A stretch of 18,179 nt of DNA from an uncultured Clostridia bacterium (GTDB taxonomy: Bacteria; Bacillota; Clostridia; Christensenellales; Borkfalkiaceae). The stretch covers positions 1 through 18,179 of the forward strand of contig CAJGCK010000022.1 in assembly GCA_904501795.1 (NCBI GenBank), read 5' to 3'. The notes beneath the pieces are model-generated. The model had not been told where the DNA came from. It saw only the letters and a list, made by a program, of their open reading frames with translations, and did not search any database. Position numbers and translations under genes: made by a program. Numbering within the stretch: position 1 is the first letter of the stretch; each line of letters starts with the position of its first letter. Shown here piece after piece: positions 12,312 through 18,179 of the stretch.

Positions 12312-12860
12312 TTATGCGTTTTCTTCGCTCGCAACGGTTATCTTTTTTACCTTTACGAACTCTACTTCTACTTCGGTTGCTCTACCGAACATTTCTACCT
12401 TAACCATAGCCTTTTGAGCCGTGGGGTTAAGCGATATAATCTTTCCCGAAAAACCTTCTAACGGACCTGCCATAATTTGCACGTCATCACCTAATTCAAA
12501 GTCTACGTTTATTGCCACGGATTCTAGCCCGTTACGTAATACTTCTTCTTCGGTTAACGGCAACGGTCTACCTTGCGGACCAACGAATCCAGTTACGCCC
12601 CTAGTATTAGTTACCATATACCATATTTCGTTAGAATATTTCATTTTCAAGAAAACGTAACACGGGAATTTTTTGCGCGTTACCAACTTTTTCTTGCCGT
12701 TTGCCTTTTCTTCAAGCGTTTCTTCGGTGGGGATTTGTATTTCGAATATATTTTCTTGCAGGTTGTTATTTTCGATAAGTTTTTCTAAACTATCTTTTAC
12801 CATCGATTCGTATCCCGAATAGGTATGAATAACGTACCATCTTGCTTGTTCTTCTGCCAT
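12312..12860 (-). CDS. nusG: Transcription termination/antitermination protein NusG
   Basis: The 182-residue protein binds RNA polymerase and affects pausing and termination and links transcription with translation. The NGN domain covers about residues 6-112, starting ARWYVIHTYSGYE and including FPCYVFLKMKYSNEIWYMV and the GVTGFVGPQGRP segment. The KOW domain lies at about 124-155 (GDDVQIMAGPLEGFSGKI). The C-terminus ends in a short charged tail. It follows secE by 17 bases in the usual secE-nusG-rplK-rplA order. Confidence 0.97.
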   Translation of the reverse strand: MAEEQARWYVIHTYSGYESMVKDSLEKLIENNNLQENIFEIQIPTEETLEEKANGKKKLVTRKKFPCYVFLKMKYSNEIWYMVTNTRGVTGFVGPQGRPLPLTEEEVLRNGLESVAINVDFELGDDVQIMAGPLEGFSGKIISLNPTAQKAMVKVEMFGRATEVEVEFVKVKKITVASEENA

Positions 12861-12877
12861 AATACTCCCTTAACCTC

Positions 12878-13147
12878 TTATTTAGGTGAAACTAGTTTTA
12901 ATAATTGTAACAAACCGAAGTCGAACGCCGTGATTACGATAAGAAATATCACTACAACGGCTAAAACTATTCCCGTTTGCTTTACTACTTTACCAAAACT
13001 TGGCCAACTTACCTTCTTAAGTTCAGAAAAAACGTCTTTAAACTTTGCGCCTATTCTTTTGAAAATATTTGGCTTTTTATCTTTCTTTTTGGTTTTAACG
13101 GCTTGTTTGCTATCGCTATTTGCGTTAGCTGTTTTCTTCTCATCCAT
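12878..13147 (-). CDS. secE: Preprotein translocase subunit SecE
   Basis: The 89-residue protein is the short, single-span Gram-positive form of SecE, which clamps SecY in the translocon. The N-terminal half (1-38) is hydrophilic and lysine-rich. The family motif ELKKVSWPS occupies 42-50, followed by an amphipathic stretch and one transmembrane helix at about 58-79. It lies between rpmG and nusG as in most bacteria. An AGGGG ribosome site precedes the ATG. Confidence 0.95.
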   Translation of the reverse strand: MDEKKTANANSDSKQAVKTKKKDKKPNIFKRIGAKFKDVFSELKKVSWPSFGKVVKQTGIVLAVVVIFLIVITAFDFGLLQLLKLVSPK

Positions 13148-13204
13148 TATATTACCCCTAAATTTCGTTACGGGTTTTTACCCGCGCTAAATTTAAAGCA
13201 AAAA

Positions 13205-13369
13205 CTATTTTGCTTCTTTGTGAGTAGTGTGTTTTTTACAAAACTTACAATACTTTTGCATTTCTAATCTTTCAGCGTCGTTTTTCTTGTTTTTAAAAGT
13301 ATCGTAATTTCTTTGTTTACATTCCGTACAAGCTAAAGTTATCTTGTTTCTTGCGCCCTTTGCAGCCAT
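13205..13369 (-). CDS. rpmG: 50S ribosomal protein L33, zinc-binding form
   Basis: Read from the minus strand, ATG at 13369 and TAG at 13205-13207 give a 54-residue protein beginning MAAKGARNKITLACTECK. Two CxxC pairs (Cys14/Cys17 and Cys41/Cys44, in CTEC and CKFC) mark the zinc-binding C+ paralogue, in contrast to C- forms that replace it under zinc limitation. The order rpmG-secE-nusG is typical. It is the first gene after a strong promoter at 13425-13453 and heads the operon. Gap to secE is 57 bases. Confidence 0.95.
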   Translation of the reverse strand: MAAKGARNKITLACTECKQRNYDTFKNKKNDAERLEMQKYCKFCKKHTTHKEAK

Positions 13370-13424
13370 TTTTGCACCTTCCGAACATCAAAAAATTAAC
13401 ACCCCGAATCCGAGATGCTCGTTT

Positions 13425-13453
13425 ATTTTATCATTTATATCCGTTTATGTCAA
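13425..13453 (-). promoter_or_regulatory. Promoter of the rpmG-secE-nusG-rplK-rplA operon
   Basis: On the minus strand TTGACA (13448-13453), a 17-base spacer and TAAAAT (13425-13430). About 50 bases of leader precede rpmG. Confidence 0.88.
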
Positions 13454-13530
13454 GGTTTTTTACGCCATTTTAAATAATTTTCAGCGTTTTTTTTGCCTTT
13501 TTTCGCCTTTTACATTATATAAGAAAAAAC

Positions 13531-13568
13531 AAGCGTGCGCACTACCATATCTTGTAACGAACACGCTT
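13531..13568 (-). terminator. Terminator after the SpoIVFB-like gene
   Basis: AAGCGTG (13531-13537) pairs with CACGCTT (13562-13568) across a long loop, followed on the minus strand by GTTTTTTCTT. It lies six bases past the stop codon at 13574. The stem is shorter than in other terminators here. Confidence 0.65.
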
Positions 13569-13573
13569 TGTTT

Positions 13574-14410
13574 TTAACAATATTTTTCAATTTTGTCGTA
13601 CAAATTCGCCTTTTCTATTATCCCGTTTATACGCTCTTGGCTAAGCGTAGCCCGTTTTTTGCCTTGCGAATACACTTCTATCTCGTTAACCGCCTGATTA
13701 TCGAGCAGTGAAATCATTTTTTTCACCGTTACGCCGTCATCTACCGCCGTTTTTTTGACGGGGACGCCCTTTTTCAACTTCTCAACCGATAATACGGTGT
13801 AGGCTTTTACGTAAGCGTTTTCCGGCCTTTTATCAAAAACGCCAAAGATAACGAACAACCCGAAAAACAATAGCGATAGGTTGATTTTATGAAAACAAGT
13901 CAACACGAACGCGCATAGTGGTAGCCCCGCAAATATTATTCCTATCGTTTTAGAAACTATTCGTGCGATTTTTTTGTTGAATTTTATGGCTAGCAACGAA
14001 TAGAGTATTCTTCCGCCGTCGAGTGGAAAAACGGGTAAAAAGTTAATTAGAGCAATACTAAAATTCGCCATCACCACTTGGTCGGTAAACGCGTAACTTT
14101 CAGGAAAAATCCACCAAAACGCAACGAAAATGAGCGCTATTAGTAAATTTACCGCGGGTCCTGATAGTGCTATTTTAAGTTGGTCGCTCGGCTTAAAGAA
14201 ATCGGTGTCGCCCGAAACTATCGCCCCGTAAGGCATTAGCGTTATTCTGTTTAGTTTATAACCTATCTCCCCCGCCGTAATAGAGTGGCCTATTTCGTGA
14301 ACGAGTGCCGAAAGTGTGTAAATTATAAAAGAAACCCCTTGCCCCGTGAAAAATAGAAATACTCCAAACACGAGAAACAAGGGGTGAATTCGTAATTTTA
14401 TACCGCCCAT
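13574..14410 (-). CDS. Site-2 protease family intramembrane metalloprotease, SpoIVFB-like
   Basis: The 278-residue M50 protein has the zinc motif HEIGH at 38-42 in the first core helix and the third ligand region NFLPVFPLDGG at 123-133 (Asp131), with about six hydrophobic segments before residue 195. The cytoplasmic tail (about 196-278) looks like a reduced CBS-type domain. These features and the neighbouring SpoIVFA-like gene point to SpoIVFB, the protease that activates pro-sigma K in the mother cell during sporulation. Substrate assignment is by context. Its start overlaps the preceding gene by 13 bases and has no strong ribosome site, which implies translational coupling. Other M50 relatives with housekeeping roles cannot be fully excluded. 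Confidence 0.88.
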   Translation of the reverse strand: MGGIKLRIHPLFLVFGVFLFFTGQGVSFIIYTLSALVHEIGHSITAGEIGYKLNRITLMPYGAIVSGDTDFFKPSDQLKIALSGPAVNLLIALIFVAFWWIFPESYAFTDQVVMANFSIALINFLPVFPLDGGRILYSLLAIKFNKKIARIVSKTIGIIFAGLPLCAFVLTCFHKINLSLLFFGLFVIFGVFDKRPENAYVKAYTVLSVEKLKKGVPVKKTAVDDGVTVKKMISLLDNQAVNEIEVYSQGKKRATLSQERINGIIEKANLYDKIEKYC

Positions 14411-15216
14411 ACCACCGTTCCGGTTTCTAAAGAAAAGTCGGTTATCATGTCTTCGCCGTTATAAAAGGTTATAGCGACGTCGCCCGAGAACACGAAACCC
14501 AAAGGAATATTGCTCACCACCTCTTCGCTCGCCTGCCCGTAGATTAAATCTAGACCGCTTATTACCGTTGAAAAAACAGGGCTGTGCGTTACCGTTACGG
14601 CGTACTTACCGTTTGATAATAACGTAACTTCACTAATAGTTCCGTTACACGGCGAATATACCGAAGCCTTTCCCGAAACCACTACGCTACCGTCTTTTAA
14701 ACTTCCGTTAGCGATAACGGGCGAAAAATCGTTATAAACGAGCACCGCTTCTTCCTTAGCCGTACCGAAAACGTCGCCGAAAAAAGTGGCTATACTTGCG
14801 CCTGGGTAAAACGCGCTAGTTAAAAACACTGTTGCAACAAGCGCACCTATTACGCAAAGTTGTATACCTATAACGCCTATTCTGGTTTTCTTTTTCAGTT
14901 TGCGCTCCGTAACGCTAACGGTAGAAACTGTATCAACAATTAGTTCTTCGTTATCTACTTGCACCGCTTCTTCTTCGCCAAGCGGTTGAACGACGGGCGC
15001 AACGTCTTGTTCTAAATTCTCCAAAGGTTCAACCGTGTCGACAGGCGAAACTTCTTCATTTTCGGCATTGATTTTTTCTAGTAATTTTTCTTTTACTTGT
15101 TCATCTTTTATCTTTCTTTTAAATTTAAACCATTTCTTTTTAGGCGGTTTATAAGTAACGTTACACGTACTTACCGGGATGTCCAACATTTTTGCATACT
15201 GCAATTTTTCGTTCAT
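14398..15216 (-). CDS. SpoIVFA-like membrane protein with degenerate M23 domain
   Basis: The 272-residue protein has a cytoplasmic basic N-region, an acidic low-complexity linker (about 50-105), one transmembrane helix at about 112-135 and an extracytoplasmic domain of about 137 residues. That domain (GKASVYSPCNGTISEV, then GKYAVTVTHSPVFSTVISGL) follows the fold order of M23/LytM peptidases, but the metal-binding His and Asp are not all present, so it is likely non-catalytic. In Bacillus, SpoIVFA holds SpoIVFB inactive until a signal from the forespore. The 13-base overlap with the SpoIVFB-like gene supports the same role here. An AGGAG site lies six bases before the ATG. A weak sigma-E-like promoter candidate lies near 15244-15275. 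Confidence 0.75.
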   Translation of the reverse strand: MNEKLQYAKMLDIPVSTCNVTYKPPKKKWFKFKRKIKDEQVKEKLLEKINAENEEVSPVDTVEPLENLEQDVAPVVQPLGEEEAVQVDNEELIVDTVSTVSVTERKLKKKTRIGVIGIQLCVIGALVATVFLTSAFYPGASIATFFGDVFGTAKEEAVLVYNDFSPVIANGSLKDGSVVVSGKASVYSPCNGTISEVTLLSNGKYAVTVTHSPVFSTVISGLDLIYGQASEEVVSNIPLGFVFSGDVAITFYNGEDMITDFSLETGTVVWAV

Positions 15217-15275
15217 AACGCGCTCCTGTTTTGTTAATCTATCATAATATACGTGGGCGCAATTAGAATTATTAC

Positions 15276-15332
15276 AAAAAAATTCCGTCGAATAAAGCAG
15301 TTAAATTACACTTTTTGCTTTAATCGGCGGAA
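15276..15332 (-). terminator. Terminator after the phosphoglycerate mutase gene
   Basis: 17-base arms (15283-15299 and 15316-15332) pair with two mismatches around a 16-base loop. On the minus strand a run of seven Ts follows. It ends the ung-apgM transcript 25 bases after the stop codon. Confidence 0.85.
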
Positions 15333-15356
15333 ATTTAAGTTTTATATCTTTACAAA

Positions 15357-16568
15357 TTAAACTTCTAACAATTTATACATTATCTTGTATCCCGGGCAAA
15401 CTAAATTATTCGCGTCTTGTGCACTCTGTTCGTCGTAAGAAATAAACCCACTATTAACTTTGGCGTTGCTTCTATATAACAAATACGGAACGGGGTCGGC
15501 GCTATGCGTCATAGTAGCGATAGGCGTTGGGTGGTCGGGACAAATTAAAATAGAAAAATCTTCGCCCTTAGCCCTTAAACTTTCTACGATAGGTTTAACC
15601 ACCTTTTCATCTATTTGTTCAATTGAATAAATCTTGTGCTCTAAATCGCCGTGGTGACCGCACTCGTCGGGCGCTTCCATATGCAAATACACTAAATCTA
15701 GCCCGTCGTCTAGCGCGGACAGACATGCGTTTGCTTTTGCAGAAAAGTCCGTGTCGTAATTTCCCGTTGCGCCTTTCACTTCGATAACTCGCATTTGGGC
15801 TATTTTGCCTATGCCTTTAAGCAAGTCTACCGCCGAAATAATACCGCCTTTTATGCCGAACCTAGAATAAAACGGTTGTAAGTTCGGCTTAGTGCCTTCC
15901 CCCCAAAACCATAACGAATTTGCAGGACGTTTGCCTTCCTTTATCCTTTTTTGGTTGACGGGGTGATCTTTTAACAATTCGTGAGATAACACCATCATTT
16001 TAAGGTATTCTTCGCTCGCATTCCCTTTCGGCAAATAATTTTTAATAGGTTTTTTAGAAATATCGTGCGGGGGCGTTAATTCGCCGTTTATCACACCGTT
16101 TTCTACCACCAAACAATGACGATAACTTATGCCGGCGTATAATTTAACACTTTCGTTATTAATATGCTTTGCTAAAAACTCTATTAATTCTTTCGCTTCC
16201 GCAGTAGAAATCTCACCCGCACTATAATCTACCATAGTTTTATCTTGGAAATTTTCTTCGTTCGATAGCGTAACGAGATTTGCGCGCGCAGTAATACACG
16301 TGTCGGTTAGTTCTATACCGATACTTCCCGCTTCTAACGGGCTTCGCCCCGTATAACTTTCGGTAGGGTCGTAACCAAGCACCGACAAGTTTGCAACGTC
16401 GCTCCCTGGTTTCATACCGCTAGGTACAGTCCTAATTAGCCCCAACTCGCTATCCTTTGCAAGCCCGTCGATAAAGGGCTTTTTCGCCACCATAAGCGGA
16501 GTTTTATTGCCTAAAATTTCTTGACGGTAGTCTGCCATACCGTCGCCTAAAATCACAACGTATTTCAT
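15357..16568 (-). CDS. apgM: Cofactor-independent phosphoglycerate mutase, archaeal (ApgM) type
   Basis: The 403-residue enzyme belongs to the alkaline phosphatase superfamily and interconverts 3- and 2-phosphoglycerate in glycolysis. Relatives were once annotated as homoserine kinases. Metal and catalytic motifs are visible: ILGDGMAD (6-13), PGSDVANLSVLGYDP (54-68) with the candidate catalytic serine, LHMEAPDECGHHGD, ICPDHPTP and MTHSADPVPY. The frame is open four codons further up to a TTG at 16580, but the TTG overlaps the GGAG ribosome site of the ATG at 16568, which also fits the family's MKYVVILGDG start. The start overlaps the ung stop as ATGA, so translation is coupled. Confidence 0.92.
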   Translation of the reverse strand: MKYVVILGDGMADYRQEILGNKTPLMVAKKPFIDGLAKDSELGLIRTVPSGMKPGSDVANLSVLGYDPTESYTGRSPLEAGSIGIELTDTCITARANLVTLSNEENFQDKTMVDYSAGEISTAEAKELIEFLAKHINNESVKLYAGISYRHCLVVENGVINGELTPPHDISKKPIKNYLPKGNASEEYLKMMVLSHELLKDHPVNQKRIKEGKRPANSLWFWGEGTKPNLQPFYSRFGIKGGIISAVDLLKGIGKIAQMRVIEVKGATGNYDTDFSAKANACLSALDDGLDLVYLHMEAPDECGHHGDLEHKIYSIEQIDEKVVKPIVESLRAKGEDFSILICPDHPTPIATMTHSADPVPYLLYRSNAKVNSGFISYDEQSAQDANNLVCPGYKIMYKLLEV

Positions 16569-17233
16569 TTGATACTCCAATCTATCGGCTCTACGCCGTT
16601 TGAAATTAAATATTCGTTAGTCTTTTTGAAATGCCCGCAACCGAAAAATCCATTATACGCTGAAAGCGGGCTAGGGTGCGCGCATTCTAATACTAAATGT
16701 TTGTTTTGATCAATAAGCCCCTTTTTGCTTCGCGCATTAGCGCCCCAAAGCAAGAACACTACCCTTTCTTTTTTAGAAGAAATAAGTTTTATTATCGCGT
16801 CGGTAAAATTTTCCCAACCTTGTCCCTTGTGAGAAGCGGGCGAATGTTCTCTAACGGTTAGCACGGTGTTTAAAAGCAACACGCCTTGTTTTGCCCAACA
16901 GGTTAAATCACCATTGTTAGACGGCGGGATTTCAAGTTCGTTATAAATTTCTTTATATATATTCACAAGTGACGGCGGTAACTTTTCGCCCTTGGGAACG
17001 GAAAACGCTAGTCCCATTGCTTGCCCCGGATTATGATAGGGGTCTTGCCCTAATAAAACCACCTTTACCGCGTCAAAATCGGTTAGTTTCATGCTCTTAA
17101 ATATATCGTACATATCTGGATATACGTTTCGATAAGAATATTCGGTTTTTAAAAAGATGCGCAACTGCATATAATATTGCGAAGAAAACTGGTCTTGAAG
17201 AAGTTCATCCCATTTTTTAGATATTTTGTACAT
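16565..17233 (-). CDS. ung: Uracil-DNA glycosylase, family 1
   Basis: The protein removes uracil from DNA for base excision repair. From the ATG at 17233 it has 222 residues and the catalytic motifs fall on the E. coli numbers: GQDPYH at 62-67 with Asp64, and HPSPLSA starting at His187. The frame is open to a TTG at 17269, but these extra twelve codons lie inside the promoter and shift the numbering, so I reject that start. No ribosome site precedes 17233. TTGATT-17-TATTAT ends eight bases before it, so the mRNA is probably leaderless. It overlaps the phosphoglycerate mutase gene by four bases. Confidence 0.95.
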   Translation of the reverse strand: MYKISKKWDELLQDQFSSQYYMQLRIFLKTEYSYRNVYPDMYDIFKSMKLTDFDAVKVVLLGQDPYHNPGQAMGLAFSVPKGEKLPPSLVNIYKEIYNELEIPPSNNGDLTCWAKQGVLLLNTVLTVREHSPASHKGQGWENFTDAIIKLISSKKERVVFLLWGANARSKKGLIDQNKHLVLECAHPSPLSAYNGFFGCGHFKKTNEYLISNGVEPIDWSIK

Positions 17234-17240
17234 ATAATAT

Positions 17241-17269
17241 ATAATATCATTTTCGTTTGACAAAATCAA
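17241..17269 (-). promoter_or_regulatory. Promoter of ung-apgM
   Basis: On the minus strand TTGATT (17264-17269), a 17-base spacer and TATTAT (17241-17246). Its -35 region overlaps that of the divergent mntP promoter. Confidence 0.75.
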
Positions 17270-17285
17270 TATAATTTAATATAAT
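17257..17285 (+). promoter_or_regulatory. Promoter of mntP
   Basis: TTGACA (17257-17262), a 17-base spacer and TATAAT (17280-17285), a full consensus match. The leader is only about eleven bases, so there is no room for a manganese riboswitch of the yybP-ykoY type. Confidence 0.88.
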
Positions 17286-17302
17286 CGTGTAAAGGTTTTC
17301 TT

Positions 17303-17884
17303 ATGGGAATTTTAGATATAGTATTTATTTCAATCGCACTTTCTATAGACGCTTGCGCAATAACTATTGCAAATTGCACAACCTATTCTAAAACGCTAAA
17401 CAAAAAGAAAGAATGGGCTATGCCCGTACTGTTTGCGCTTTTTCAAGGGGTTATGCCCTTGCTCGGTTGGTTGCTTGGCTCTACCTTTGCCGAGCACATT
17501 AGCAGTTTTTCAGGCTATCTCGTTGCGCTAGTATTTTTTGCGCTCGGCAGTAAAATCGTGTTCGATAACGTTAAAAAATGTAAAAAACCCGAAAATTCAA
17601 ACGTTTCGTGCGTTAAAAGTGTTTTTAGCTATAAAATTTTGGTTTTACAAGCGGTTGCAACTAGTATCGACGCGTTAATCGTTGGCGTTACAATGAGTAT
17701 GAATCTAGCTTTTTCGTGTTTTTACGCCGTGCTAATTATCGCTTCAATTACTTTCGTTTTAGTTACCCTATCTATGTTGTTTGGAAAGTTCCTCGGCTCT
17801 AAATTCTCAAAAGAAGCAGAGTGGATAGGCGCGGTAATCTTGTTCGCAATAGCCGTTAAATCTTTAATCGAGTGTTTTATTTAA
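17303..17884 (+). CDS. mntP: Manganese efflux pump MntP
   Basis: The 193-residue membrane protein has six hydrophobic segments in two pseudo-repeats. Each repeat carries an acidic motif typical of the family: LSIDACAI with Asp16 and TSIDALIVG with Asp123, which match the two conserved aspartates of E. coli MntP. The family exports Mn(II) and protects cells from manganese excess. A weak AAAGG ribosome site lies seven bases before the ATG, at the very start of the mRNA. It is divergent from ung, with overlapping promoters, and ends at a strong terminator before icd. Confidence 0.92.
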   Translation: MGILDIVFISIALSIDACAITIANCTTYSKTLNKKKEWAMPVLFALFQGVMPLLGWLLGSTFAEHISSFSGYLVALVFFALGSKIVFDNVKKCKKPENSNVSCVKSVFSYKILVLQAVATSIDALIVGVTMSMNLAFSCFYAVLIIASITFVLVTLSMLFGKFLGSKFSKEAEWIGAVILFAIAVKSLIECFI

Positions 17885-17920
17885 CAACTAAAATATTATA
17901 ACGTAGTCGTTGTAAAAACG

Positions 17921-17944
17921 AACGCCCCGAATTCTCGGGGCGTT
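17921..17944. terminator. Terminator between convergent mntP and icd
   Basis: AACGCCCCGA (17921-17930) and TCGGGGCGTT (17935-17944) form a perfect ten-base stem with a four-base loop, followed by a T run on the plus strand. On the minus strand TTCGTTTTTAC follows, so it may serve both genes. Confidence 0.9.
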
Positions 17945-17960
17945 TTTATTTTTCGGGTTT

Positions 17961-18179
17961 TTATATATTTTTTGCTATTGCTTTTAGGAATTCTCTTGAA
18001 GAAAGTTTTTTCTTCTCTACACCGTCTTTTCTAAATAGCGCAATCAAATCCCCCGTCATTTCTCCGTTTTCAATAGTTTTTATCGTCGCTTTCTCTAATC
18101 TCGTTGCAAAGTCAACTAAGTCGTGAGTGCCGTCTAGTTCGCCCCTTTTTCTAAGCGCGCCCGTCCAAGCAAAAATGGT
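17961..18179 (-). CDS. icd: Isocitrate dehydrogenase (NADP), C-terminal end, cut by the window edge
   Basis: Reading the minus strand gives 72 codons and a TAA at 17961-17963. The peptide begins TIFAWTGALRKRGELDGTHD and continues with FATRLEKATIKTIENGEMTGDL. This is the C-terminal signature of the dimeric eukaryote-type NADP-dependent isocitrate dehydrogenases (AWTxxLxxRxxLDG, then LExxxIxTIExGxMTxDL), about 400 residues in full, so about four fifths of the gene lies outside. The enzyme makes 2-oxoglutarate and NADPH from isocitrate. The reading frame is intact in the part seen. Confidence 0.88.
   Translation of the reverse strand, partial: TIFAWTGALRKRGELDGTHDLVDFATRLEKATIKTIENGEMTGDLIALFRKDGVEKKKLSSREFLKAIAKNI

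Noticed and set aside
16569..16580. TTG start of the phosphoglycerate mutase
   Set aside because: The TTG overlaps the GGAG ribosome site of the ATG at 16568.
17234..17269. TTG start of uracil-DNA glycosylase
   Set aside because: The extra twelve codons cover the promoter, and the ATG at 17233 puts Asp64 and His187 at the E. coli positions.
17286..17302. Manganese riboswitch before mntP
   Set aside because: The predicted leader is only about eleven bases long.

Overview
The window looks like a piece of chromosome from an A+T-rich, low-GC Gram-positive bacterium of the Clostridia type, probably an uncultured spore former. The evidence is the AGGAGG-type ribosome binding sites, consensus TTGACA/TATAAT promoters, a ruvX-DUF1292 pair, a compact iscR-iscS-iscU operon, a SpoIVFA/SpoIVFB-like pair, an archaeal-type cofactor-independent phosphoglycerate mutase and a zinc-type L33. 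Almost every gene is on the minus strand. Only a small Cro/C1-type regulator, one unknown protein and mntP are on the plus strand. I see no prophage, insertion sequence, CRISPR array, tRNA or rRNA.

Layout. 1-131: nested inverted repeats and a terminator. 132-954: ruvX and a Cys-rich DUF1292 protein. 1043-1676: a zinc-ribbon membrane protein divergent from a 66-residue HTH regulator, with two matching palindromes between them. 1709-3870: iscR-iscS-iscU plus a 52-residue small protein, behind a promoter that carries a large perfect palindrome. 4002-4757: a ZIP metal transporter. 4856-6043: an alpha-oxoamine synthase resembling bacterial serine palmitoyltransferase. 6044-6434: promoter, hairpins and a perfect 79-bp tandem repeat. 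6435-8076: a divergent pair, a Myb-like coiled-coil protein and an unrecognised 313-residue protein. 8127-9720: a lipoprotein with a degenerate cyclophilin fold and a SHOCT-domain membrane protein. 9882-13369: the ribosomal and transcription block rpmG-secE-nusG-rplK-rplA, then rplJ-rplL with its own promoter, L10 leader and attenuator. 13574-15216: the SpoIVFA/FB-like pair. 15357-17233: ung coupled to the phosphoglycerate mutase. 17303-17884: mntP. 17961-18179: the C-terminal end of isocitrate dehydrogenase, cut by the window edge.

How the parts fit. Most genes are core functions: translation, protein export, Fe-S assembly, uracil repair, glycolysis and metal transport. Regulation can be read directly at several points. 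An HTH-type palindrome fills exactly the 17-bp spacer of a perfect promoter. An Rrf2/IscR-type palindrome covers the iscR transcription start. An L10-type leader ends in an attenuator, and a candidate L1 site precedes rplK. Several genes (ruvX, the xre gene, ung, the 313-residue protein) have promoters whose predicted start of transcription falls on or within a few bases of the start codon, with no ribosome binding site, so leaderless mRNAs seem common here.

The least explained parts are the 79-bp tandem repeat, the Myb-like/unknown divergent pair next to it, the XRE/zinc-ribbon module and the substrate of the oxoamine synthase. I found no clear new multi-gene defence or mobile system.
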